DNA of 49,797 nucleotides from a virus. The position numbers and the translations under genes were made by a program. The stretch lies in IMG/VR virus record IMGVR_UViG_3300027754_000140, positions 1-49,797 of that record. The stretch is one strand, 5' to 3'. The notes under the pieces were generated by a model. The model ran no database searches. It saw only the letters and a program-made list of their open reading frames with translations, and had not been told where the DNA came from. Shown here piece by piece: positions 34,884 to 41,716 of this stretch (the stretch's first letter is position 1; the number at the start of each line of letters is the position of its first letter).

Positions 34884-34946
34884 AAGAGTGTTAGTATTTG
34901 ATATTTCGTTTATTGATCGTAGGGGCGATCGTCTTCCGGATGGGGT
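34884..34946. other. short spacer with weak hairpin
   Basis: GATCG/CGATC arms around CCCCTA at about 34915-34932. There is no U-tract. Nothing else is seen. Confidence 0.2.
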
Positions 34947-35204
34947 TCATTTGAGTGATGTTAGTTGTGTGGTCATTTTGTGTGTACCTGAACCGCGTCC
35001 TGTGTTCTTGCCGTATGGTACATACCGACGATAGTTCTTGTGCTCAGCAGCAGACATTACCATTAGTGATGGTGCTGTCTTGTGTTGGTAGTTCATGTCA
35101 CCTTTGTACTTCTGGACATGATACATAGCACAAGTAAAGCAAAGTGTGAGACCTAAGGCGGCTCGTTCTTCGTCTACGAGTGCGTTACATATAGAACATT
35201 TCAT
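34947..35204 (-). CDS. zinc-ribbon-like 85-aa protein
   Basis: From ATG 35204 the protein opens MKCSICNALVDEERAALGLTLCFTCAM: two CxxC pairs 16 residues apart, a zinc-ribbon layout like DksA/TraR-type fingers. The rest is basic (KNYRRYVPYGKNTGRGSGTHK). One-base overlap with the preceding stop. Could bind DNA or RNA polymerase; the specific role is unknown. Confidence 0.6.
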   Translation of the reverse strand: MKCSICNALVDEERAALGLTLCFTCAMYHVQKYKGDMNYQHKTAPSLMVMSAAEHKNYRRYVPYGKNTGRGSGTHKMTTQLTSLK

Positions 35205-35467
35205 TATGATACGAGGGTGATGGTGATTTTGCCAGATGCTGTTGCTATCCACTCATTATGAACATTGCGGAAAAGCCGCACTTGAATGTTAGTAATGGAT
35301 TTGTCACCACATACTGCATTTTCCATCGATTTCTCTGCGTTCAAGAGACGACGAATAGCACCAGCTATTGCTTGTTCTTTCTGGTCGATTTCTGTTGGTT
35401 TAATATCAACAGGGTCTTTGAAATCGCCTTCTCTGTAGTCTTTGTATGATGAGTCTGTTATTTTCAT
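35204..35467 (-). CDS. unknown 87-aa early protein
   Basis: Charged N-terminus (SSYKDYREGDFKDPVDIKPTEIDQKEQ), a helix (AIAGAIRRLLNAEKSMENA) and a beta end (GKITITLVS). It overlaps the preceding 3D-domain gene stop by four bases. Not recognised. Confidence 0.55.
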   Translation of the reverse strand: MKITDSSYKDYREGDFKDPVDIKPTEIDQKEQAIAGAIRRLLNAEKSMENAVCGDKSITNIQVRLFRNVHNEWIATASGKITITLVS

Positions 35468-35748
35468 TTTATGGTTATGTTTTTGTGTTGTTTACCGAAC
35501 TTCAACGCGTCTTTGTGACTATTGAAGTAAATATCTACACGTGAGTCATACTTAGTAGCCAAGCGGTCTTGGACTGTGTACGTGTGTCCGTCGATTACCA
35601 TTTTAGTACCGAATGGGTATTTACGTGATGCTGCTACTGTTATCCCTTGGACTGGAGTATGTCCGTCAGCTGTTTTCTTGTGGAAAGACCATGAACCACA
35701 GCAAATGTGACAAGCACAGTATGCGGTGACTATTGCGTTAGTTATCAT
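35464..35748 (-). CDS. 3D-domain (double-psi beta-barrel) cell-wall-type protein (94 aa)
   Basis: The chain follows the 3D family: TAYCACHICC at the start, GITVAAS, FGTKMVIDG, TVQDR and DSRVDIYF then ALKFG, where two of the three family aspartates (Asp of TVQDR and DSRVDIYF) are visible. Such domains are found in MltA-type lytic transglycosylases and small lysis proteins. There is no signal peptide. It is the only cell-wall enzyme candidate I see, yet it lies in the early region and not with the holins, so an endolysin role is possible but uncertain. Confidence 0.65.
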   Translation of the reverse strand: MITNAIVTAYCACHICCGSWSFHKKTADGHTPVQGITVAASRKYPFGTKMVIDGHTYTVQDRLATKYDSRVDIYFNSHKDALKFGKQHKNITIK

Positions 35749-35900
35749 ATTGCGTATTCGTCAAGTGTGCGGGTTACTATTGCATATTCTCCCGGATAAC
35801 GCTGTTGTGACATAAACTCATATGCCGCTTCGTTATCTAAGAATACGCCTTCGATTTGATTATCATCTGTCCAGTGAATCACGATGTATATAGTTTTCAT
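35745..35900 (-). CDS. unknown 51-aa early protein
   Basis: ATG at 35900, stop overlapping the 3D-domain start (ATGA). The sequence MKTIYIVIHWTDDNQIEGVFLDNEAAYEFM is a strand-turn-helix of the sort common in small phage early proteins. Unrecognised. Confidence 0.55.
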   Translation of the reverse strand: MKTIYIVIHWTDDNQIEGVFLDNEAAYEFMSQQRYPGEYAIVTRTLDEYAI

Positions 35901-35903
35901 AAG

Positions 35904-36074
35904 TTAATCCCAGAGGTATATAGTTAGGGTTTTGGTTTCACGATCATAGCTATATCGCATAGCTACTCCTTCATCTTCTAACTCGTCAGCTAATACTTCT
36001 GACGATTTGAAGATAACTTTAGTATCTGTGGGATACACAGAGAACAAACGAGCTAATTCTTCTGCTGTTTTCAT
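35904..36074 (-). CDS. unknown 56-aa early protein
   Basis: I use ATG 36074; a longer ORF from 36140 would run through a terminator hairpin. The protein (MKTAEELARLFSVYPTDTKVIF...MRYSYDRETKTLTIYLWD) is an acidic helix followed by strands. First gene after the hairpin. Unrecognised. Confidence 0.5.
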   Translation of the reverse strand: MKTAEELARLFSVYPTDTKVIFKSSEVLADELEDEGVAMRYSYDRETKTLTIYLWD

Positions 36075-36094
36075 AGGTTTGTTTTTGTTTACGG

Positions 36095-36137
36095 ACAAAG
36101 AAAAGTCTCCTACCACGTAAGATGTGTGGTAGGAGAC
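36095..36137 (-). terminator. strong hairpin terminator, leftward
   Basis: A 12-bp perfect stem (GTCTCCTACCAC/GTGGTAGGAGAC at 36105-36116 and 36126-36137, 9-base loop) followed on the minus strand by TTTTCTTTG. It separates the first three early genes from those after it, so it may be leaky or an attenuator. Confidence 0.75.
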
Positions 36138-36155
36138 CAAATGCCTAGTATTGCG

Positions 36156-36329
36156 CTAGGACTTAGAAGATTTCCAGACGCTAACAGTTATTTTAGGGCC
36201 GTAAAGTACACGCACAGTTCTGTTATTGCGCGTATAGAGCCAGGTAGTACGGCCGCCGGAGCAGTTACCTCGTCCGTTAGACCAGCCGTGTGCTTCGAGT
36301 ATCTTGCAGATTTGACTAAATGTTTTCAT
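36156..36329 (-). CDS. unknown 57-aa early protein, HicA-like outline
   Basis: ATG 36329, stop TAG. Begins MKTFSQICKILEAHGWSNGRGNCSGG and ends VSVWKSSKS. The 'helix, Gly-Trp, short strands' order resembles HicA-like mini-proteins, but the catalytic His of HicA is not evident and no antitoxin partner is seen, so I do not call a toxin. Lies before the 12-bp terminator. Confidence 0.45.
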   Translation of the reverse strand: MKTFSQICKILEAHGWSNGRGNCSGGRTTWLYTRNNRTVRVLYGPKITVSVWKSSKS

Positions 36330-36332
36330 ATA

Positions 36333-36515
36333 TTAGAAGCTGTTGACTCGTTTGGGAAAGAGCTTCTCGAGTGGAACCTCAGAGACAACACGAGAGTTCT
36401 TGAGTACTTGTACAGGACCTTTCTTGGCTGTCTTACGGGACATACCATGATACTTAGGCGCGAACTTGCGAGCTTTGGAATACCCGCAAAGGGAGACGAA
36501 CTGTTGATGTATCAT
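36333..36515 (-). CDS. unknown 60-aa basic early protein
   Basis: Starts at an ATGA overlap with the 79-aa gene. Strongly basic (SKARKFAPKYHGMSRKTAKKGPVQ, KLFPKRVN). Possibly nucleic-acid binding. Three bases separate it from the following ATG. Unrecognised. Confidence 0.5.
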   Translation of the reverse strand: MIHQQFVSLCGYSKARKFAPKYHGMSRKTAKKGPVQVLKNSRVVSEVPLEKLFPKRVNSF

Positions 36516-36751
36516 GGCTGGAAGTATTCAGTATTGATTACAACAGACATCAAGTGTTTTGCCGCTAAACGGCTGATACGATACCAGCGTTTGGAGTCTG
36601 CATCGTCAACATATGCACCAAAAACAAGCTGATTTGAGAGCCACTCAGGATACCACTTATTAAGATTAGGAAAACTTGCAAAGTTGTACATCTGAGTCTT
36701 AGTATTGAGACGATACACCATTCCGGTAGTACGATTTATGTAGTATTTCAT
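36512..36751 (-). CDS. unknown 79-aa protein, first of the early chain
   Basis: ATG 36751 (MKYYINRTTGMVYRLNTKTQMYNF). Beta-rich start, a Trp-rich middle and a helix. The first leftward gene after the AT-rich region, thus probably the first early gene made after infection. Function unknown. Confidence 0.6.
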   Translation of the reverse strand: MKYYINRTTGMVYRLNTKTQMYNFASFPNLNKWYPEWLSNQLVFGAYVDDADSKRWYRISRLAAKHLMSVVINTEYFQP

Positions 36752-37389
36752 ATGCGTTTTGTTATTTGTGTCATAAGAGCAAACCACACCACGTGTGGAC
36801 TGCTGTTATATCACGTTGAGTACAACCGTAGGGTATTTAACATGGAATATATATGTATATATAGAATATATATTATTATCCTTTATATTAAGGTATAACC
36901 CTAAAACAACCTCTAAAACAAATTTTATTATATTTTCTGTCGAATTGGGCATAGTTGTATATAACTTATATCATCTGTTATATCATTCGGTAATGCTTCC
37001 ATTACTGTTATCTTGCGTAAGTCATAGTCCTAGTGGCTAACTGTCAATCGTCCTGTATAAAAACAGGAGTCTACGCGCAAGTTTGCTATTGGTCGCATTG
37101 TAATCCGTCCACTTCTCTTGCTAGTGTATGTGGATACCCTGTTTATTGTCAGTCTATAGTTCTATCTGTGGTCGGGAGTCTCTGCCAAGGGCTTGAAGCT
37201 TGAGTCGGATGTTATCTCTCCTCACAGCCTATAGTTGGGTCTCTGTTTGCTGGAGTTAGTTCTTGCTGTCGTTACAATGTAACAGTCGCAATCGTTCACA
37301 CCAATCTTTTACAGGAGTGATGAATCCCCGTTATGTTACCTATCACACTACTCCGAAGGCTTCAGTTAGAAACCTAGGGCAAATTAAAA
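36752..37389. other. 638-base region without genes; control and possible origin region
   Basis: 36838-36990 is very AT-rich with ATAT runs, a repeated TTGTTTTAG unit (minus strand, 36900-36922), and the motif GTTATATCA at 36805 and 36977 plus TATAAC at 36894 and 36960, the same words as at the activator sites. A 6-bp hairpin TCCTGT/ACAGGA is at 37051-37068. The part 37069-37389 has no ORF I trust and no tRNA; a palindrome TGTTACATTGTAACG-like sits near 37272. An origin, early promoters or a small RNA are all possible. Confidence 0.4.
36882..36909 (-). promoter_or_regulatory. possible sigma-70-type early promoter
   Basis: Minus strand: TTGTTT (36904-36909), 16 bases, TATAAA (36882-36887). It would drive the early chain starting at 36751. 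Other AT words in this region could serve as well. Confidence 0.35.
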
Positions 37390-37430
37390 GGTTGGATGGG
37401 TTGGAGCTTCTAGCTTCAACAACCCATCCA
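37381..37430 (-). terminator. terminator of the 37.4-38.0 kb unit
   Basis: A 10-bp perfect stem (GGATGGGTTG/CAACCCATCC at 37395-37404 and 37421-37430) with an inner AGCT pairing, followed on the minus strand by CCTTTTAATTT. It lies 11 bases beyond the 128-aa gene stop. Confidence 0.75.
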
Positions 37431-37440
37431 CCTACTCTAC

Positions 37441-37827
37441 TTATGCTGTGACTGTAGCATCTTTCTTGCGATAGTTCTGGTTGAACCAGCCTTCCACCGC
37501 AGCGGGGAAGTTGCATTGAATTTCAAACCGATGTTCCACAGGTTTGACAACGCTGCCCGCTTCTTCCAGTTCACGGATACGGAGAGAGAATTGAACCAGC
37601 GCAGTCAGCGCAGAGTTCAGCGGCAGTTGCAACGAGTTACCAGTTTTGGAGGTAATCTTGCCCTTCGTGCCAGCCTTCCACTCTCCTTCCACAGTCTGAA
37701 TGGCAGACGCATACTGTCCGAGAAACGAAGTGACATCTGCCACAAGTTTCGGGAAGTGCGCTCCCGCTTCATCCTTGAACGGATTGAGGATTGATGCTGT
37801 CCAGTCGGCATTGAATGATTTAGCCAT
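37441..37827 (-). CDS. unknown 128-aa protein, separate leftward unit
   Basis: ATG 37827 overlaps the 49-aa gene by eight bases. The protein has a helical start (SFNADWTASILNPF), a Gln/Lys middle, a central helix with Leu/Arg (LVQFSLRIRELEEAG) and a beta end (EHRFEIQCNFPAAVEGWFN). A strong terminator follows. No family recognised; placed beside the terminase but on the opposite strand, it may be an early or regulatory protein. Confidence 0.6.
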   Translation of the reverse strand: MAKSFNADWTASILNPFKDEAGAHFPKLVADVTSFLGQYASAIQTVEGEWKAGTKGKITSKTGNSLQLPLNSALTALVQFSLRIRELEEAGSVVKPVEHRFEIQCNFPAAVEGWFNQNYRKKDATVTA

Positions 37828-37969
37828 ATGTTTTCTTATCACGCAAGTCGCATCCTAGCGCACGCCTCAAAAGCGAAAGTGCTTTTGCCATCGGCGATAG
37901 ACTGTTTTCCTGCGTAAATTCTGGACAGTCATAAGTTAGAGTTGTGCCATCCGAGGCCTTGCAAGTCAT
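37820..37969 (-). CDS. unknown 49-aa protein
   Basis: From ATG 37969 (MTCKASDGTTLTYDCPEFTQEN...RRALGCDLRDKKTYG), acidic then basic; a longer reading from a GTG at 38044 adds a hydrophobic N-terminus that may not be coding. Overlap with the next ATG (8 bases) supports translation. Two Cys near the start and one near the end. Function unknown. Confidence 0.5.
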   Translation of the reverse strand: MTCKASDGTTLTYDCPEFTQENSLSPMAKALSLLRRALGCDLRDKKTYG

Positions 37970-38044
37970 ACTCACGCTTGGCGTGACTATAGTTAGCAAC
38001 GCAGACTCAACTACTGCAAAGTAAAGAACGAAGGGCGCGGTCAC

Positions 38045-38329
38045 TCTGGCACCACCCTGCCCCGCGCTATGCGGGACACACTCTAGGACGAGTCATTACC
38101 AGAGGTAATCTATAAGTTAGGTGCATAAGCAATGCTAATGATGTAGGGGCACTAGGACAATCCATTACCAGAACTCATAGCACCACAGTTGGCGTGGGGC
38201 TGGGGGCCCCCCCGGAACAAGCTGTGCTGCGGAACATTATTACCATCTCACAAAATGAAAAATCCAAAAAACCCCATACCTTGATATAAACCCAGTATAA
38301 CCCACCTTCCGGACATAGAGTATAACCAG
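38045..38329. other. intergenic region upstream of terminase: repeats, GC palindrome
   Basis: Bases 38083-38103 and 38152-38172 are near-identical 21-mers (CTAGGAC...CATTACCAGA, 18 of 21 equal) 69 bases apart. A CCCGC/GCGGG hairpin sits at 38061-38075 and a perfect GGGGGCCCCC palindrome at 38202-38211 within a GC-rich stretch. The place, just before terS, is usual for a cos or pac site; that is inference. No ORF here convinces me. Confidence 0.4.
38282..38301 (+). promoter_or_regulatory. candidate activator binding site
   Basis: TGATATAA, six bases, TATAAC; the TATAAC starts 34 bases before the -24 element at 38330. A second TATAAC is at 38321-38326, directly next to the promoter. Confidence 0.5.
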
Positions 38330-38345
38330 TGGCATGATTCTTGCT
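38330..38345 (+). promoter_or_regulatory. sigma-54 promoter of the packaging/head operon
   Basis: TGGCATGATTCTTGCT, identical to the elements at 27133 (minus) and 45000, with GG and GC 10 bases apart. The predicted start is near 38356, giving an 83-base leader before terS. Confidence 0.85.
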
Positions 38346-38438
38346 ATTATGTACGGTATATGCAAGAAACATCGCATGATAGGTTTGCAAAGTCTGGGTT
38401 TGGGTTGTCGTTGAACGGGACACAAGTATTTGTGATTT

Positions 38439-38843
38439 ATGTCTTCCGCAGCGGAACAGCTTAAGATCCTGTATGAACAGGAAGGGATGACTCCCGACGA
38501 GATAGCTAGCGACCAGGAAATGGATATCGCTGCTGTCAAGGCGTGTCTCATGTCTTGTTCTGGTAAATATAGGCGCGCTTGTGGTTCTGAGGAACCCGAG
38601 GAAGATCACCTCAACTTTACTAATGATCAACTCGAAGCGGTTAACCGTGTTATCTATGAGATAGCTATCGGAGCGGAAGATGACTCTGTGCGCCTCAAAG
38701 CCGCCACGTATTTACGAGATGACAAGAAGGGAAGGAAAGAGGTCGTCAAAGCGGTAGGTGGTACTCAGTTTAACATCCTTATGTTTAATGAGCAGATGCA
38801 GAAGATTCGTCAGTTAAAAGATGCGGCGGTACATGCGATATGA
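38439..38843 (+). CDS. terS-like: terminase small subunit-like protein (134 aa)
   Basis: Helical protein beginning SSAAEQLKILYEQEGMTPDEIASDQEMDIAAVKACL, which reads as a helix-turn-helix DNA-recognition region, followed by a longer helical part ending FNEQMQKIRQLKDAAVHA. It is immediately upstream of terL (four-base overlap) and downstream of the sigma-54 promoter, the standard place for the packaging-site-binding small subunit. Assigned by position and HTH outline. Confidence 0.65.
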   Translation: MSSAAEQLKILYEQEGMTPDEIASDQEMDIAAVKACLMSCSGKYRRACGSEEPEEDHLNFTNDQLEAVNRVIYEIAIGAEDDSVRLKAATYLRDDKKGRKEVVKAVGGTQFNILMFNEQMQKIRQLKDAAVHAI

Positions 38844-40555
38844 CACCAGAAGAGTTAGCCAAATTATCTCCAGAAGACTTAGAAGCTGCCGTGAACAACG
38901 GACAGATACAGCCTTCTGTAAAGATAACTGGTACTCCGTCTGAGGTGTTTGATGGGTTTGACATTAAGGATCCTGTAGAGTTGCTGTTCCTTCTTGACGA
39001 CAACATATCATCCGGTAAGATCAAACTACATCCGTGGCAGATACAGTTCATGACTGACTTTGCTTCGTCAGACCGCGACTCCGATACACCCTTCCAAGCC
39101 ATAGTTCGTGCGTGTAACGGATCGGGTAAAGATAAGTACATAATTGCACCATGTGTGGTGTGGTTGTGTATGCGTTACAAACGTGCGCGTGGAGTGGTTA
39201 CTTCATCGTCAGGTGACCAGCTTGATAACCAAACAGGTGCATACATTGATCAACTATGCGAAGCGGCTAATCGTAAGTTTGAAGCTATGTTTGGACAACC
39301 GGTGTGGAAACTAAACTATCGTTATTATGAATGTCTCGTCACAGAATCGCCCATCAAGTTGTTTGCTACCGATGAACCAACCAAAGCAGAAGGTTACCAT
39401 CCTCTCGACCCTAAAGCAAAGATGGGTATGTTTGTTTCGGAAGATAAATCCGTTCCGGACGAAATCAACATTGCCCTCAATCGCTGTACTGGATACACCC
39501 ACCGTGTTCACGTCTCAACACCCGGACCACCGATGGGGCACTTTTACAACTACTGCCAGACCTCAGTTAAGAGGGAAGATCTTGAACGAGTAGAAGAATG
39601 TCCTCCTACTGAGTTCCTCCAGTATCACATCACAGCGTTCAAGTGTTCTCATCTGTCAAAGAACTATATCGAACAGATGAAACGTGACCTTCCTGGCGGT
39701 GAAGCTGGGGCGGCTTTTCAGTCTATTGTAATGGCAGAGTTTGGTACTAGTAGTGAAGACCTTATCGTCATACCATACACCTACATCTGGAAAGCGGTCA
39801 ACCAATGTAAGTTAGGACATATCGCTGATAACCACAATACTGGCGGATTAGACTTGTCTGCTGGTGGTGACGAAACAGTATTTGCTATACGTAATGGTAA
39901 CAAACTAATTAAAGTAATCCCGTTCCGCTTTGACAACACACAAGATACTATCAGGTTCCTTGAAGAACAATTTCGCAAATTTAATTTCCAATCCATTGGC
40001 GCCAAGATATTCGCAGATGCTGGTGGTCTTGGTAAACCTATTATTGACCAACTACGTGAGCGTGGATGGCAGAACATTCGTTATGTGCTTAACCAATCTA
40101 AAGCTTACGATGAACGCGTATACATCAATCGTGGTGCGGAGATGTGGTTCAACTTTGGTAAACTGTTACAGACTAGTGAGGTCTGGCTTGGCGTGGATGA
40201 CAAGAAGCTATTAGAGCAGCTATCGACTCGTTACTACAAGATAACTGTTAACAACAAACACCAACTTGAGTCTAAGCTTCAAGCCCGCTCTAAAGGTCAC
40301 CCTTCGCCTGACCGTGCTGATGCTGTAGTTCTATGTTTCTCAAACTACAAATCTAAGCTAGAAGCTGGGGCGGAACCTGAGAAACCGTTCACAATACCCG
40401 AACCAGAAGTACCTAAGTCCATATTCAACGAACGTGAATATGCAGAACGTGAGACCATAGACAGGTATACTCCGTTCTCCAAAGGTAAAGATTTCCGTGT
40501 GATTAATGCCCTTATCACTCGGCACAACACTAACATCAAGGGTTCTTCCGTATAA
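38840..40555 (+). CDS. terL: terminase large subunit (571 aa)
   Basis: The ATPase has a Walker A of the terminase type RACNGSGKDK at residues 90-99, and HPWQIQFM upstream as an adenine-binding segment. The nuclease half starts GGLDLSAGGDETVF, has FADAGGLGKP in the middle and ends HPSPDRADAVVL with acidic residues for two metals. Length fits the family. It translocates DNA into the prohead and cuts it. Confidence 0.85.
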   Translation: MTPEELAKLSPEDLEAAVNNGQIQPSVKITGTPSEVFDGFDIKDPVELLFLLDDNISSGKIKLHPWQIQFMTDFASSDRDSDTPFQAIVRACNGSGKDKYIIAPCVVWLCMRYKRARGVVTSSSGDQLDNQTGAYIDQLCEAANRKFEAMFGQPVWKLNYRYYECLVTESPIKLFATDEPTKAEGYHPLDPKAKMGMFVSEDKSVPDEINIALNRCTGYTHRVHVSTPGPPMGHFYNYCQTSVKREDLERVEECPPTEFLQYHITAFKCSHLSKNYIEQMKRDLPGGEAGAAFQSIVMAEFGTSSEDLIVIPYTYIWKAVNQCKLGHIADNHNTGGLDLSAGGDETVFAIRNGNKLIKVIPFRFDNTQDTIRFLEEQFRKFNFQSIGAKIFADAGGLGKPIIDQLRERGWQNIRYVLNQSKAYDERVYINRGAEMWFNFGKLLQTSEVWLGVDDKKLLEQLSTRYYKITVNNKHQLESKLQARSKGHPSPDRADAVVLCFSNYKSKLEAGAEPEKPFTIPEPEVPKSIFNEREYAERETIDRYTPFSKGKDFRVINALITRHNTNIKGSSV

Positions 40556-40558
40556 CAT

Positions 40559-40825
40559 ATGAATCGCTACATCTGCCGTAAGTGTAAGTCAATCTCAATC
40601 CTTAACCTCAAAGCTGATGATATTGATATCTTCTGTACTGAGTGTTCACCTGAATCCAAAGTCCGCCACAGCAAGACTATCATCTCTGTGCCAATGACTA
40701 ATGCTATGGTACGTGAAATCGTTCCTGCTCTCCAGCCTAAGTTTGTTGGTATTCCCGAGGCTCCTAAACCTAACGTTGAAATCAAACCGACCAAAGGTAA
40801 CTTGATCATCCCTGCTACTAAATAA
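40559..40825 (+). CDS. zinc-ribbon protein (88 aa)
   Basis: The first 30 residues hold CRKC and CTEC pairs separated by 18 residues (MNRYICRKCKSISILN...IFCTECS), a zinc ribbon. The rest is Pro/Lys-rich. It lies between terL and head genes; possibly a small packaging or head accessory factor. Not recognised further. Confidence 0.6.
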   Translation: MNRYICRKCKSISILNLKADDIDIFCTECSPESKVRHSKTIISVPMTNAMVREIVPALQPKFVGIPEAPKPNVEIKPTKGNLIIPATK

Positions 40826-40829
40826 TATT

Positions 40830-41171
40830 ATGGCTTACAAACAAATCAAACCGGACGATACGGAAGAAGAGGATATGCCGGCTCCTGCTGACATGGCTCC
40901 TATTGAGGCTCCTGCTGAGGCTCCTGAAGAAGGATCTGACGAAGAAGAGATGACTGAGACTCCTGAGGTTGAAGCTGAAGAAGAACCTAGTAACGTAAAG
41001 ATTAGTGAAGTCTTTCAGAAAGAAGTCAGCTCCATGATCATGGGCGCCACTAAACCTGAGATTGAATTCATTCGTTCTGAACTTGCGGAACGTGAGAAAT
41101 CTCTAAACAAATCACAATCTGAAGCTGGCATGGCTGCTGATATGTTCTCTACTGAAGGACTACCTGAATGA
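40830..41171 (+). CDS. acidic head-region protein (113 aa)
   Basis: About 40% of residues 10-70 are Glu/Asp with Pro/Ala (PIEAPAEAPEEGSDEEEMTE), then a helical C-terminus. Likely disordered in the first half. It overlaps the next gene by four bases. Role unknown; acidic low-complexity proteins near portal genes can be chaperones. Confidence 0.55.
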   Translation: MAYKQIKPDDTEEEDMPAPADMAPIEAPAEAPEEGSDEEEMTETPEVEAEEEPSNVKISEVFQKEVSSMIMGATKPEIEFIRSELAEREKSLNKSQSEAGMAADMFSTEGLPE

Positions 41172-41707
41172 AAGAATATCACAGAACTATAGTATGTTTG
41201 GTAGCGTATAACGGTTCGTTACAGCTTGCTCATTGGTGTGCTGACACGAAGTCTAATGAACATCGTACCCTCGGTAAGTTGTACGAGATAATGCTTGAAC
41301 TTGTTGATGACTATGCAGAAGTGTGCATGGGCAAGCATGGTTTAATCAGCAAAGATGCTATCGGTACAGATTGCTGCCTTACTGTGTTGACCAATCCTCC
41401 GGAAGAAGGGTTAGAGTTAGTGGTCAAGTTGCGTGGTAGTTTGACTGCTGGTGAGGATGATGATTTGCTAAACATCTTGGCGGATATGTCTGCTGCTCTC
41501 AATAGAGCTAAGTACCTCCTCAAGTCTAAGTCAGCGGGTGCTACGCTTATGGTCAAGTTATCTAACGAAGAACCGTATGAGAACGAGTCTGACGAAGCTG
41601 CTGAGACCGAAGAAGAACAGGCTATCGAGAAGGAAGAAGGTATCGAGCAACATCCTCCTGTAACCAAAAAGAAAAAGAAATCCTTCGATATAGAAGGGAT
41701 GGAATAA
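41168..41707 (+). CDS. unknown head-region protein (179 aa)
   Basis: Folded alpha/beta part of about 120 residues (YHRTIVCLVAYNGSLQLAHWCAD; LYEIMLELVDDYAEVC; DCCLTVLTNPP) followed by an acidic tail (EAAETEEEQAIEKEEGIEQ) and a lysine cluster KKKKK. Starts at an ATGA overlap. Unrecognised. Confidence 0.55.
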   Translation: MKEYHRTIVCLVAYNGSLQLAHWCADTKSNEHRTLGKLYEIMLELVDDYAEVCMGKHGLISKDAIGTDCCLTVLTNPPEEGLELVVKLRGSLTAGEDDDLLNILADMSAALNRAKYLLKSKSAGATLMVKLSNEEPYENESDEAAETEEEQAIEKEEGIEQHPPVTKKKKKSFDIEGME

Positions 41708-41716
41708 GGAACTAAT

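Noticed and set aside
36156-36329. HicA-type toxin
   Set aside because: Outline only; no catalytic His and no antitoxin neighbour.
37242-37262. Near-match to a sigma-54 element (TGGAGTTAGTTCTTGCT)
   Set aside because: GG and GC are 11 bases apart and the -24 block lacks GC after TGG; spacing is strict for sigma-54.
38045-38066. Sigma-54 element on the minus strand (GC-rich GGGGCAG...GTGCC)
   Set aside because: Spacing fits but the bases are poor matches and GC-rich sequence gives such hits by chance.
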